Below the pieces are notes generated by a model, which was given only the letters and a program-made list of their open reading frames with translations, did not search any database and was not told where the DNA came from. 64,000 nucleotides of DNA. Origin: Oscillospiraceae bacterium NTUH-002-81. GTDB taxonomy: Bacteria; Bacillota; Clostridia; Lachnospirales; Lachnospiraceae. Shown in pieces: positions 26,801 through 35,165 of the stretch. The DNA lies in assembly GCA_032620915.1 (NCBI GenBank), contig CP136052.1:589001-653000 (forward strand). The letters run 5' to 3'. Each line of letters opens with the position of its first letter. The first letter of the stretch is position 1. Made by a program: the position numbers and the translations under genes.

Positions 26801-27422
26801 GATCGCCATGCGGGATCTGGAGATCAGGGGCGCGGGCAATTTGCTGGGAGCCCAGCAGTCCGGCCACATGGAGGCTGTCGGCTATGATCTGTACTGCAAG
26901 ATGCTCAACGAGGCGGTGAAGAGCCTGAAAGGACTGCCCGTCCGGGAAAGCTACGATACCACCATCGACGTGGACATCGATGCCTACATTCCCGACAAAT
27001 ACATCCGCAACGAATACCAGAAGCTGGATATTTACAAGCGGATCGCGGGCATTGAAAACCATGAGGAATACGAGGATATGCTGGAGGAGCTGCTGGATCG
27101 GTTCGGCGAACCGCCTAGATCTGTGCTGAACCTGCTGGAGATTGCCTCTGTGAAGGCCCTGGCCCACAGTGCCTACGTCACCGAGGTTTCGGAAAAAGCA
27201 GACTTCATCCGGTTTACGCTCTATGAAAAAGCGGCCATCAATCCGGCGGGCATCCCGGGGCTGGTGGAGGAATGGAAGGGACTGCTGAAATTCACCGTGG
27301 ACACCCGGCCGTATTTCCTCTATCAGCGAAAGAAAAACAACCGTCAGGCCAAAGAGGACACCATGGAGATCGTGAAGAAAGTGCTGCTGGGGATCAAAGC
27401 GCTGGTGGATGAAAAGGCCTGA
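23892..27422 (+). CDS. mfd: Transcription-repair coupling factor
   Basis: A 1176-residue Mfd, full length for the family. The UvrB-homology module occupies about residues 1-330. The RNA-polymerase-interacting CarD-like domain contains VHENHGLGIYRGIEKVEVDH. Translocase motifs follow: Walker A CGDVGYGKTEIAIRAAFKA, DEEQRF, TATPIPRTLHMS and QLRGRVGRSNRTAYAFLMY. A C-terminal TRCF autoinhibitory domain ends the protein. Mfd removes RNA polymerase stalled at lesions and recruits UvrA. GAGGTGAGAGGC precedes the ATG. The reading frame is uninterrupted over 3.5 kb. Confidence 0.98.
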   Translation: MQTFLAPLGELEEYHSIKNACEKDAGVVQIAGCMDSQKTHLIYGLSQGKKYRLILAANELKAREIYEDYRFFDPGVLYYPAKDLIFFSADVHGNFLVKERMQVIRALLSGEPLTVVTSIDGCMDHLLPLEEMREAALRITQTSLVEPEALKLRLVNMGYERCAQVEEAGQFAVRGGIVDIFPLTEESPYRLEFWDDEVDSIRSFDAQSQRSIENLDEITIYPASEVLLSKSRIKKGVAKMKQEADRQTALFEKDGKIEEAGRVHRLVRELTEQLDYLDGAAGVDGFVDYFYEKTVSFLDYFPKEDTCVFLDEPNRLTEKAEAVETEFRESMAGRLEKGYLLPGQLNLLYSYKDVVMKLNRFHCTSLCMMEAKSGDYKVKDSFHLEVRSVSSFNNSFELLAQELGDWKKKGYRTVLLSASRTRAKRLAEDLRGFGLNSFYSEDTDRVVQKGEILVLHGSIRRGYEYPMIRFGVLSESDIFGKEKKKKRKKTVYEGQKIQSFTELSVGDYVVHENHGLGIYRGIEKVEVDHTVKDYIKIEYAAGGNLYILATQLEALQKYSGAEGKRPKLNKLGSQDWNKTKTRVRGAVQEIAKDLVELYAARQAREGFVYGPDTVWQREFEEMFPFEETEDQLAAIEAAKRDMESHKIMDRLVCGDVGYGKTEIAIRAAFKAVQEGKQVAYLVPTTILAQQHYNTFVQRMKEFPVRVDLMCRFRTATEQKKTIADLKKGLVDIVIGTHRLLSKDVEFKDLGLLVIDEEQRFGVAHKEKIKKLKENVDVLTLTATPIPRTLHMSLIGIRDMSVLEEAPVDRMPIQTFVMEYNDEIVREAINRELARKGQVFYVYNRVNSIVEMTNRIAALVPEASVAFAHGQMREQELEKIMVDFINGDIDVLVSTTIIETGLDIANVNTMIIHDADQLGLSQLYQLRGRVGRSNRTAYAFLMYKRDKMLKEVAEKRLHAIREFTELGSGFKIAMRDLEIRGAGNLLGAQQSGHMEAVGYDLYCKMLNEAVKSLKGLPVRESYDTTIDVDIDAYIPDKYIRNEYQKLDIYKRIAGIENHEEYEDMLEELLDRFGEPPRSVLNLLEIASVKALAHSAYVTEVSEKADFIRFTLYEKAAINPAGIPGLVEEWKGLLKFTVDTRPYFLYQRKKNNRQAKEDTMEIVKKVLLGIKALVDEKA

Positions 27423-27471
27423 TGCTCTCGGCTGTCTGATGAATATCCGGGTAAACTGGTGAAAAAAGGCG

Positions 27472-27500
27472 TTGATTGCTGTGTGGAAAACAGCTATAAT
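27472..27500 (+). promoter_or_regulatory. Promoter of the PrsA-like foldase gene
   Basis: TTGATT (27472-27477) and perfect TATAAT (27495-27500) are 17 bases apart. It lies 50 bases after mfd, so the foldase can be expressed independently. Confidence 0.75.
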
Positions 27501-27536
27501 AAAATTTATGATAAAAACGGGAGGACATATAGAAAT

Positions 27537-28814
27537 ATGAAAAATAGAAAATTGACAGGTATCATCGCCGGTGTGATGCTGGCGGCTATGGTCATGACCG
27601 GATGCAGCGGCAAGGGGCTGGATGGCAGCGCCACAGTGGCAACGGTGGGCGACGAGACGATTTCTCTGGGCGTAGCCAATTTCCTTGCCAAGGTACAGCA
27701 GTCCCAGATGGAGACCTACTATAAATCCTACTTTGGGGATTCCATGTGGAGCATGGACATCGGCGGCATGACCTACGAGGAATCCGTGAAAAATTCCGTG
27801 ATGGATACGCTGAAAGAGTATTACATCGTGCGGGATCACGCAGCAGACTACGGCGTTACTTTGAGTGATGAGGACGAGCAGAAGATCGCCGATACAGCAG
27901 CAGCCTTCATGGCAGATAACTCCGCGCTGACCATCAAGCAGATGACCGCTTCTGAGGATGTGGTAAAGGAGCTTCTGGAGCTGGCTACCATTCGGACAAG
28001 AGTGTACAATGCGGTTATCGCAGAGGCAGACACCAACGTGTCTGATGAGGAAGCTGCCCAGAAGAAGGCAGAGTACTTCTACATTTCCGTGGCAGATTAC
28101 ACCAACGATGACGGCGAGACCGTTTCCTATACCGATGAGGAGAAGGCCGAGAAGAAGCAGCAGGCCCAGGATATCCTGGATCAGGCAAAAGAGAGCGGCA
28201 ATTTTGAGGAAGCCATTACCGCCCAGGATCTGACCATGTCTACCACTACTTTTGGCGGGGATGCCACCACAGCTCTTCCGGATGCGGTGAAGGAAGCCGC
28301 AGATGCGCTGGCAGAGGGCGAGTACACCGATGTCATCGAGGCCAACAACAGCTACTATGTGGCACACCTCATCAGCGAGTTTGACCAGGAAGCAACCGAC
28401 AGCCGCAAGGCAGAGATCGTTTCCAAGCGCCAGACTGAGCATTATGATGAGACATACGAAAACTGGTCAGTGGATGTGAACTTCTCCGTCAACGAGAAGG
28501 TATGGAAGAAGGTTACCTTCGATGCACCGCTCACCATCACTACCAACCAGACCGTTGATCTGAGCACCGAGCAGACAACCGATGGAAGCGACGAGGCAAA
28601 GGCAGCGGACGAGACGACGGCTGGTGATGAGAGCACAGACAGCACGGATGCAGAAGCAGCGGACACGACAGACGGCGCAGCGGCTGAAAATGCAGATACT
28701 GGCGCGGATGCAGAAAACGCAGCCGAGACGGGAGCAGATGCCGGAGCAGCGGACAGCGCAGCTGCCGCCGATGAGACCGCAGCCGACAATGCAGATAACG
28801 CAGAAGCAGAGTAA
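27537..28814 (+). CDS. PrsA/SurA-like peptidylprolyl isomerase lipoprotein
   Basis: A 425-residue exported foldase. The ATG at 27537 follows GGGAGGACA; a longer open frame upstream lacks a ribosome site. The signal peptide ends at the lipobox VMTGC. A SurA-N-type chaperone helix region (residues ~30-170) precedes a parvulin-like segment with EKKQQAQDILDQAKESGNFE and TTTFGGD. The final ~75 residues are a low-complexity tail of Ala, Asp, Glu and Thr, probably a flexible spacer. It should assist folding outside the membrane. The gene follows mfd, as the corresponding foldase often does in Clostridia. Confidence 0.82.
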   Translation: MKNRKLTGIIAGVMLAAMVMTGCSGKGLDGSATVATVGDETISLGVANFLAKVQQSQMETYYKSYFGDSMWSMDIGGMTYEESVKNSVMDTLKEYYIVRDHAADYGVTLSDEDEQKIADTAAAFMADNSALTIKQMTASEDVVKELLELATIRTRVYNAVIAEADTNVSDEEAAQKKAEYFYISVADYTNDDGETVSYTDEEKAEKKQQAQDILDQAKESGNFEEAITAQDLTMSTTTFGGDATTALPDAVKEAADALAEGEYTDVIEANNSYYVAHLISEFDQEATDSRKAEIVSKRQTEHYDETYENWSVDVNFSVNEKVWKKVTFDAPLTITTNQTVDLSTEQTTDGSDEAKAADETTAGDESTDSTDAEAADTTDGAAAENADTGADAENAAETGADAGAADSAAAADETAADNADNAEAE

Positions 28815-28837
28815 ATACAGAAACAGAGATAACATGG

Positions 28838-28866
28838 GGCCGATCACGATTGTGGTCGGCCTTTTC
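28838..28866 (+). terminator. Intrinsic terminator after the foldase gene
   Basis: GGCCGATCAC (28838-28847) pairs with GTGGTCGGCC (28852-28861) around GATT, then TTTT. It ends the conserved block before the accessory region. Confidence 0.85.
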
Positions 28867-28877
28867 AAGTAAAATTA

Positions 28878-28918
28878 TTTTATTCGGTTGGAACTGACTC
28901 GGTCACGACCGAATAAAA
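28878..28918. repeat. Perfect 11-base inverted repeat next to a promoter
   Basis: TTTTATTCGGT (28878-28888) is the exact inverse of ACCGAATAAAA (28908-28918), with 19 bases between. It ends one base before the -35 of the ATPase promoter, so it is a candidate operator. Confidence 0.6.
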
Positions 28919-28919
28919 A

Positions 28920-28948
28920 TTGACATTTGCGCGCATGCTTATTATACT
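28920..28948 (+). promoter_or_regulatory. Promoter of the AAA ATPase gene
   Basis: Perfect TTGACA (28920-28925) and TATACT (28943-28948) are 17 bases apart, directly after the 11-base inverted repeat. Confidence 0.75.
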
Positions 28949-28994
28949 ATGTATATCAATTCTTATCATTTCTTCAGTTTGGAGGATGCTATGT

Positions 28995-30371
28995 ATGTTT
29001 TATGGAAGAGAAAATGAGATAAAAAAGCTGTGTGCAATGTTTCGTGCAGACGGGCAGAGGATATCCCTGATTTATGGAAGACGCCGGATTGGAAAAAGTG
29101 AGCTGATCAAACAGGTATTAAAAGAAACCGATTGTAAAAGTATTTATTATGAATGCAAGCAGACTACAGAACAGAATAATACAGAAAGTTTGGCGGAGTT
29201 GATCGGGGAGACATTTGATTACCCCAAGCCTACATTTGAAAACATGGAGGCTTTGTTACGATTTTTATTCCAAAAATCAGAAAAAGAACCGTTGATTCTC
29301 GTTTTAGATGAGTATCCATATTTGCGGGAAAATACAAAGGGACTTGACAGCGTTTTGCAATCTGTTATTGATCATTACAAAGACACTTCTCATATGAAGC
29401 TGATCGTCTGTGGTTCCTATGTGGATACGATGAAGGCGCTTCTGGAAAAACAGAATCCGCTGTATGGAAGAATTGATCTTACGCTGAATCTGAAACCGAT
29501 GGACTATTTTGAATCCGCATTGTTCTACCCTGCATTTTCAGAAGAAGATAAAGTAAGACTGTTCAGCGTGTTCGGCGGCATTCCTTATTATAATCGCTTG
29601 ATCGATGCCAAGAAAAGTGTGCGGGAAAATATCATAGACCTGATCGCGTCGCCTGGGGCGCGTCTGGAAAATGAGGTATCTATGTATCTGAATGCAGAGA
29701 TTTCCAAAATTACAAATGCAAATGAAGTTTTTGAAGCCCTCGCAAAAGGATTTTCCAGATATAAGGACATTCTGGATCAGTCCAATGTCTCCAGCGGGCC
29801 TGCATTGATTGATGTTCTTGATAAGCTGATGCGCATGGATGTTGTTGCAAAAGAGGCGCCCATTAACGATGAAAACAATAAGAAAAAATCAGGATATTTT
29901 ATTTCAGACAATCTGTCCCTGTTTTATTACAAGTATATTTTCAGAAATATGTCGAGAATGAATATTATGGACGCAGACGTTTTTTATGACAGATATATCG
30001 CAGATGATTTTGAAACAAAGCATGTTCCGAGAATATTCGAACGGATTTGTAAGCAATATCTGATCAGAAGAAACCGAAAAGGCTTGATGGACGAGATTTT
30101 TGAAAAAATCGGAAAATACTATTACGATGATCCGGTTGAGAAAAAGAATGGAGAATTTGATATTGTAACACAGGATGACAAAGGATACATTTTTTATGAA
30201 GCAAAATTCAGAAAAGAGCCTGTAACAGAGAGCAGTGTGCAAAATGAAATTCGTCAGGTAAAGCAAACTGGTCTGGAATGCTATAGATACGGCTTTTTTT
30301 CAAGGGCAGGGTTTACCTGTGAGGAAGGAAATGACCGGATATTGATTCCATTAAGTGAGCTGTATCAATAA
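28995..30371 (+). CDS. AAA ATPase with DUF234-type C-terminus
   Basis: A 458-residue protein. The ATG at 28995 (MFYGRENEIKKL) follows GGAGGA; ATG codons at 28986 and 28991 are less suited (the latter is out of frame). The P-loop IYGRRRIGKSELIKQ and Walker B LILVLDEYPYL define the ATPase_2/archaeal-type ATPase family. The C-terminal part contains FDIVTQDDKGYIFYEAKFRK, a nuclease-like fold segment seen in DUF234. Base composition is visibly more AT-rich than its neighbours, suggesting transfer. Its biological role is unknown; relatives are common and variable in Lachnospiraceae. A second ATPase of the related AAA_14 type lies at the other end of the accessory block. Confidence 0.82.
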   Translation: MFYGRENEIKKLCAMFRADGQRISLIYGRRRIGKSELIKQVLKETDCKSIYYECKQTTEQNNTESLAELIGETFDYPKPTFENMEALLRFLFQKSEKEPLILVLDEYPYLRENTKGLDSVLQSVIDHYKDTSHMKLIVCGSYVDTMKALLEKQNPLYGRIDLTLNLKPMDYFESALFYPAFSEEDKVRLFSVFGGIPYYNRLIDAKKSVRENIIDLIASPGARLENEVSMYLNAEISKITNANEVFEALAKGFSRYKDILDQSNVSSGPALIDVLDKLMRMDVVAKEAPINDENNKKKSGYFISDNLSLFYYKYIFRNMSRMNIMDADVFYDRYIADDFETKHVPRIFERICKQYLIRRNRKGLMDEIFEKIGKYYYDDPVEKKNGEFDIVTQDDKGYIFYEAKFRKEPVTESSVQNEIRQVKQTGLECYRYGFFSRAGFTCEEGNDRILIPLSELYQ

Positions 30372-30417
30372 AGATCTGATGATAGCCGATGCCCTGTTAA
30401 AAACAGAGCGAAAATTT

Positions 30418-30438
30418 GGGACTCTCGGTCTCATTTTC
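30418..30438 (+). terminator. Weak terminator-like hairpin
   Basis: GGGAC (30418-30422) pairs with GTCTC (30428-30432) with one G-U pair, then ATTTTC. It is the only candidate terminator after the AAA ATPase gene. Confidence 0.35.
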
Positions 30439-30440
30439 TG

Positions 30441-30469
30441 TTGCTGTCGGGTTTTGAAGGTGTTATAAT
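30441..30469 (+). promoter_or_regulatory. Promoter of the surface protein gene
   Basis: TTGCTG (30441-30446) and perfect TATAAT (30464-30469) are 17 bases apart, 52 bases before the ATG. Confidence 0.65.
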
Positions 30470-30521
30470 AAATGACACAAGAGAAACCATAGACCGGAAA
30501 AGTGCGACGAGGGGGAAAACA

Positions 30522-33214
30522 ATGAAGAAACGGATATGCAGTTTGGTGTCTGTCCTGTGCCTGATGTCAGCCATGCTTCCCATGACTGCATTTGCAGAAG
30601 CCAGCACCACCGCAGAAGAGATGACAGAAGAGGCGCTGGAGGCTGCGCCTGCAGAGGACGACATTGCGGAAATGCAGATGGAAGAGAAACTGGCAGCTGT
30701 GCCTGCAGCGGACGACATGGAGGATGCGAAGACGGAAGAGGCGCTGGAGGCTGCGCCTGCAGCGGATGACATCGCGGAAATGACGGCAGAAGAGGGAATG
30801 ATCGCCGCATTTGCAGCGGATGGCATTGCGGAAGTGACGACGAAAAAGGAAATGCAGACGGCACTTGCAGATGACAGCGTGACAGAGATTCATGTCATTC
30901 AGGATATGGCATTTACGGATTCGATAGACAGCAGTAAGGTGATCGAGGTTGAACCGGATGTAACCTTAACGGTGGGGGGTATCAAACGACCGTATCCGGT
31001 ACGATTGTAAATAATGGTACGATCAGAGTGACCAGCAGCGGTAAATGCACCTGGAAGGCGGCGACCAGCGGAAGCGGAAAGCTTGTGGCGGCGAATGTCA
31101 AGTGGGGAGAGTACCAGACTTATGTGGATTATGGATGCGTGCCGGAATCCATGATGGAAAATTGCCAGATTAATATTGTGAAGGATCTTTCGGTCCGGCC
31201 GACAGTCAGCCTGCCGGAGAATATGCAGGTCGGGGACACGATCACACCGACCGTCACGAATCTGATCGATGGTGTGGACATTGCGAAAGTGTTCAAATAC
31301 ACATGGAAGAATGGAAACAGCAGCCAGGTTTATAATGGCGCAGCGACTCCCACGCTGACAGCGAAGGGAACATTGAAGCTGAACCTTGCGGCGGAGAAAC
31401 CATATGTCATGTGTTCTTCTTCGGGATCTTATGGAAGCATCGATGCATCGGGAACAGTTGCGGCAAAGCTGCTTGATGTGGTGTATGTGGATGCGTCGAA
31501 TGGCAAGGATTCGAATATGGGTGACAGCACGGCGGCTGCAGTAAAAACCCTTGGAGCAGCAGCTGATAAAATGAAAGATGGCGGAACCATCGTGCTTTGC
31601 GGAGATTATTCCGGTTCCATGACATACATAGAAAAGAATGTGACGATCAGAAGCACCGGGGAGAATCCGGTGAAACTGGCGCTGTCAGATTTCAGTGGCC
31701 TGATGATCGCCGCAGGCGTGAACGTGACCCTGGATCATATTGATCTGGCAGGAACTACCGTATCTGCTTACGGAAGCGGAACAGACAGGACGATGGTATT
31801 CCATCATTGTACAGGAGAGACGACGCTTACCAATGGGAATGCGCAGTTTGGCTCTGTGACACTGAGTAACAGCAATCTGTCCGGTTATCTCTATGCGGCA
31901 GACAGCCTGACAATGCATGCTTCGACTTTTTCCGGGCAGTTTGTGACAGACAATTTTGTGGCGACAGGCAGCAATCAGATCGTCTCAAAGAAGAATGCAC
32001 CGGTCAGAATAAACGGAACGATCACAACAGAATCACCGGTAACGATCGCACCGGCAGTGCTGGAGCGGGGAGAAAAGCTGGTAGAGGTGGCAAAAGATTC
32101 TGCGGTTGATACAGCGGATCATTTTGCGCTTACAGATGATCAGAATGGGAAGTATGTGCTCAAATGCAGAATCCGTTATAATGGTACCTATATTGGACTG
32201 TCGGAGCGTGTGGAAACGCAGGATGGCAGATTTGCGGTTTCTGATGAACCGGTGATCGGGCAGGAAGTGAAAGATCCTGCGGTAAACTTCAACCGCCCGG
32301 AATTTGGGTCAGCAGCCATATCGCTTAAGAGCGCCGTATGGAGCGGTTATACAGATGTGGATGGGAAAACGTGGAGCCTGGGGGATATCCCGGAACTGAC
32401 GATCACACTGAGTACAGATGTATATGATAATCCATTTTCTCATTTTGATGATACGTTTGATGCCGCCAAACTGAAAATATGCACCTGGGCAGATACGGAT
32501 GAAATGTCCCGTTTTGATGACGAACTGGTGAATGCGGCGGCAGTGTGCCTTGTGAAAGAGGGACAGGGGGTCAGTGATGATGGCCGGACGTTTACCTTTA
32601 CGGTAAGATATCCGGAAGTCACCAGACTGTCGCAGCAGATCGCGGTAGATACCGTGGAGCGGACGGCAAATTGCGGGGATGTGCTGGAGGCAAGAGAAGC
32701 AGCTGCGCAGAGTAAGATCCCCTATGAGAGCAGTGACCCGGAGGTTGCGTCCGTGGATGCACAGACCGGAAAGATCACGGTGCATAAGGCCGGTAGGGTA
32801 ATGATCACCCTTCGGGCAGAACAGACAGATGTATACGAAGCAGCAGAGACAAAGTATCCGCTCATCGTAACACATGCGTTTTCTTCTGAATGGAAACATG
32901 ATGATAAAGAGCATTGGAAGGAATGTGCGTGTGGAGAAAAGGGTGAAGTGGGCTCCCATTCTGGCGGGAAAGCAGATACCGCCCATAAAGCGGACTGTGC
33001 GATCTGTGGCACCGCGTATGGAGAGATAGCGAAAGCGGATGATACGCAGTCAACAGGCCATACGGATAATAGCGGAACCCGGCAGCAGGATAATGGCAAT
33101 CAGAGAGCGGTGGCGACCGGAGATGACCAGCCTGTGATGATGTGGGCAATGTTGCTTCTGATCAGTGGGCTGGCTGTGGCAGCAGGAATGCGGAAAAGAA
33201 AAAACAGAGGATAG
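30522..33214 (+). pseudogene. Large secreted cell-surface protein, interrupted by a frameshift
   Basis: The first part (30522-31010) starts after GAGGGGG with a signal peptide (MKKRICSLVSVLC...TAFAEA), then five acidic 18-residue repeats, then a segment ending TLTVGG before the frame runs to a stop. The sequence resumes in another frame as YQTTVSGTIVNNGTI and stays open to 33214. The switch point is the G6 run at 30974-30979; one more G would restore a single ~898-residue protein. The second part has beta-helix-like repeats (DGGTIVLCGDYSGSM...), a Big-like domain, a Cys-rich module (WKECACGEKGE...CAICG), and a C-terminal TGD-type anchor: TGDDQPVMMWAMLLLISGLA then RKRKNRG. It is probably wall- or membrane-anchored. 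It could be phase variable, broken, or a sequencing error. Confidence 0.75.
30624..30893 (+). repeat. Five tandem 54-base (18-residue) repeats
   Basis: Within the surface protein, five consecutive units of 18 codons follow the pattern TEEALEAAPAxDDIAEMx, with units 1 and 3 nearly identical and unit 5 the most diverged. The repeats are acidic and Ala-rich. They lie directly after the signal peptide, so they would form a variable N-terminal region. Confidence 0.8.
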
Positions 33215-33248
33215 GAGCATAACCCGGACAGGTTTCAGAAACGATACA

Positions 33249-33283
33249 GCAAAAAGCAGTCGGAAAATTGACTGCTTTTTTGC
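33249..33283 (+). terminator. Intrinsic terminator after the surface protein gene
   Basis: A 13-base arm at 33249-33261 pairs with 33270-33282/83 around GGAAAATT, with a T6 run inside the right arm. Confidence 0.85.
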
Positions 33284-33489
33284 TGCATCGGCGTGAATCT
33301 GGTATGGGGCAAAAAACGGAATGTTGCCAACATGCTCCCGGCGGTGCATTCTGCTCGATGGATCGATACGCTTCTGCTGTTTACGCAGCATTATTTTCTG
33401 TGCTATAATCATTTCAATAAGTTCGTGTAACACGCATCGAACCCGAAGAACCGGACGGCACAGAACCGGCCGAAGCATGGGGCAGAACA

Positions 33490-33921
33490 ATGAAGAAGAT
33501 TAAACTGACAGAAAGTGATAAAACGGGGCTGCTGGCTGCGCTGGCGGTCTGTCTGATCGGCATACTGGTGGCGGTGGTCATTGTGGTGGGTGTCGATATC
33601 TATCGCAAGCATACCTACACCTGCGCAATCCCGCCGGACGGGTACCGCATCATCGACATGAAACGAGAGACACATACGTCTTATTCCGTCAATGGAGACA
33701 ACACCGAGGAGGTCTATATCCTTTCGGTCGAATACGAAGTGGACGGGAACAGCTACACAGATACGATACAAATTCTTGCCGGGACCAACTTTGCAGCTGA
33801 ACTGCACGGCAGGTACATCGCTGACGATGCGCCGGAACAGGTGCTGGGCGATATTTTCTATTCTGCCAGGGATCCTTCCCATATCGGACGGTATGGGGAT
33901 GATTCGATTTTTGTGGAATAA
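33490..33921 (+). CDS. Membrane-anchored protein of unknown function
   Basis: A 143-residue protein. After about 12 polar residues there is one transmembrane helix (LLAALAVCLIGILVAVVIVV), then an outside domain of ~105 residues rich in beta-strand pattern (SYSVNGDNTEEVYILSVEYE). No Cys motif or catalytic signature was recognised. A TATAAT at 33404-33409 could serve as its -10; the -35 is poor. The ribosome site is weak (GGGGC), so low translation or a different start is possible. It is followed by a remnant of a Nudix gene. Confidence 0.6.
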   Translation: MKKIKLTESDKTGLLAALAVCLIGILVAVVIVVGVDIYRKHTYTCAIPPDGYRIIDMKRETHTSYSVNGDNTEEVYILSVEYEVDGNSYTDTIQILAGTNFAAELHGRYIADDAPEQVLGDIFYSARDPSHIGRYGDDSIFVE

Positions 33922-33972
33922 GGGTGGAAAACAGGCGATGGCTGCGATTTCTGAAATTGTGAGGGTAAGAAG

Positions 33973-34089
33973 ATGAATGATCAGTGGGTCGAATTTGCAA
34001 TCCGGATCCAGAGTATTGCGCAGGCGGGGCTTCAGTACGGAAAAGACCAGTCCGTGGCATCCAATGCGGAAAAGAAAGGAAGAAAACAT
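33973..34089 (+). pseudogene. Remnant of a Nudix hydrolase N-terminal domain
   Basis: GAGGGTAAGAAG precedes ATG 33973. The first ~26 codons (WVEFAIRIQSIAQAGLQYGK) closely resemble the helical N-terminal domain found before the Nudix fold in a family of nucleoside-diphosphate-linked X hydrolases. After residue ~28 the similarity stops, the frame continues into the acetyltransferase gene in another frame and ends at 34236. No Nudix box (GX5EX7REUXEEXGU) is present nearby, so the catalytic part is missing. It looks like what a deletion left behind, with the GNAT gene now adjacent. Confidence 0.55.
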
Positions 34090-34090
34090 C

Positions 34091-34576
34091 ATGAATATTA
34101 CCTATGCAGAGGCAAAAGATATCGCCGCCATCGCTGCGGTGGAGGCAGCGTGCTTCCCACCTGCGGAAGCGGCAACGGAAAAGGAATTTGTGGAAAGAGT
34201 CACATATTACGGCAGCCATTTTTGGCTGCTTTATAAAGAGGGAAAGCTGATCGCGTTTGTGGACGGATTTGTGACGGACGAGCCGGATCTGACGGATGAA
34301 ATGTATGCCCATGCGTCGATGCACAACGAAAATGGCGCATGGCAGATGATCTTTGGGGTCAATACCCTGCCGGACTATCGCCGACACGGATATGCCGGGG
34401 AACTGCTCCGCCGTGCCATCGCCGATGCGAAGCAGCAGGGACGAAAGGGACTTGTGCTGACCTGCAAGGAAAGGCTTCTTCCTTATTATGCCAAATTTGG
34501 TTTTGTTGACGAAGGGGTGACGGATAAATCCACCCACGGAAATGTCCAGTGGCATCAGATGCGGCTGACCTTCTGA
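34091..34576 (+). CDS. GNAT family N-acetyltransferase
   Basis: A 161-residue acetyltransferase. The ATG at 34091 lies ten bases after AAGGA and begins MNITYAEAKDIAAIAAVEAA. The acetyl-CoA-binding motif A reads VNTLPDYRRHGYAGELLRRA (Q/RxxGxG/A pattern RRHGYAG). The C-terminal motif B region YYAKFGFVDEG is present. Its shape is close to arylalkylamine/putrescine-like GNAT enzymes, but substrate is not predictable. The frame starts within the tail of the Nudix remnant, so upstream rearrangement may have changed its promoter. Confidence 0.85.
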   Translation: MNITYAEAKDIAAIAAVEAACFPPAEAATEKEFVERVTYYGSHFWLLYKEGKLIAFVDGFVTDEPDLTDEMYAHASMHNENGAWQMIFGVNTLPDYRRHGYAGELLRRAIADAKQQGRKGLVLTCKERLLPYYAKFGFVDEGVTDKSTHGNVQWHQMRLTF

Positions 34577-34595
34577 TAAGAATTTCCGATAAATA

Positions 34596-34644
34596 AAAGT
34601 GCAGAAATGTATGTAATATTCCCATACATCTCTGCACTTTCTTT
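34596..34644. terminator. Strong bidirectional terminator between GNAT and yqeY
   Basis: AAAGTGCAGA with ATGTATG (34596-34613) pairs with CATACAT and TCTGCACTTT (34623-34640). A and T tracts flank it on both sides, as expected between convergent genes. Confidence 0.9.
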
Positions 34645-34661
34645 GTAAATGGGGGATGCTT

Positions 34662-35108
34662 TTATGACAGCAGGGAAGCGATGACCTCGTTTACCAGCTT
34701 GCCGTCTGCCTTGCCTTTGACCCTGGGCATAAGCTCTTTCATGATCTTGCCCTTGTCCTTGGCGGTGGGCGTCTCGATGCCGAGTCCTGCCAGCACCTCA
34801 GCGGCAACGGCGCGGATCTCTGCCTCGTCCATCATGTGAGGAGCGAACTCCTGGAGCACGGCGATGCGGCTCTTGCACTCTTCGATAATGTCGGTACGAT
34901 CCGGCGGGGTCAGTTCCAGCGTCTCCTGGGTCTGCTTGATCTCTTTTAAGATGACCTGGTTCTCTTCCTCTTCGGTCAGATCTGCGCGCTTATCGATGGC
35001 CTTGTTTTTCAGAGCGGATAAAAGCGCGGAAAGGGAATCCTTACGGTCTTTGTCTCTTGCCTTCATGGCAGCAACCATGGCACTTCTTACTTCATCAATT
35101 TTGCTCAT
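34662..35108 (-). CDS. GatB/YqeY domain protein
   Basis: A 148-residue YqeY-type protein. AGGAGG precedes the ATG on the minus strand. The pattern DEVRSAMVAAMKARDKDRKD, then a helical bundle, then KDKGKIMKELMPRVKGKADG is diagnostic. Its C-terminal module resembles the tRNA-binding tail of GatB, but YqeY is free-standing and its function is not established. Cytoplasmic and probably monocistronic; the next gene upstream on the same strand is unrelated and starts far away. Confidence 0.93.
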   Translation of the reverse strand: MSKIDEVRSAMVAAMKARDKDRKDSLSALLSALKNKAIDKRADLTEEEENQVILKEIKQTQETLELTPPDRTDIIEECKSRIAVLQEFAPHMMDEAEIRAVAAEVLAGLGIETPTAKDKGKIMKELMPRVKGKADGKLVNEVIASLLS

Positions 35109-35165
35109 TGTTCATTCCTCCTGTTGAAATCTAATTATAGCACTGGTGCCCGGAATTGAAAAGGG

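Noticed and set aside
30970..31030. Programmed -1 ribosomal frameshift in the surface protein
   Set aside because: The run allows a slip, but no downstream pseudoknot or stimulatory stem was seen, and similar breaks occur at unrelated runs in neighbouring genes. Slippage in DNA, decay or error is more likely.
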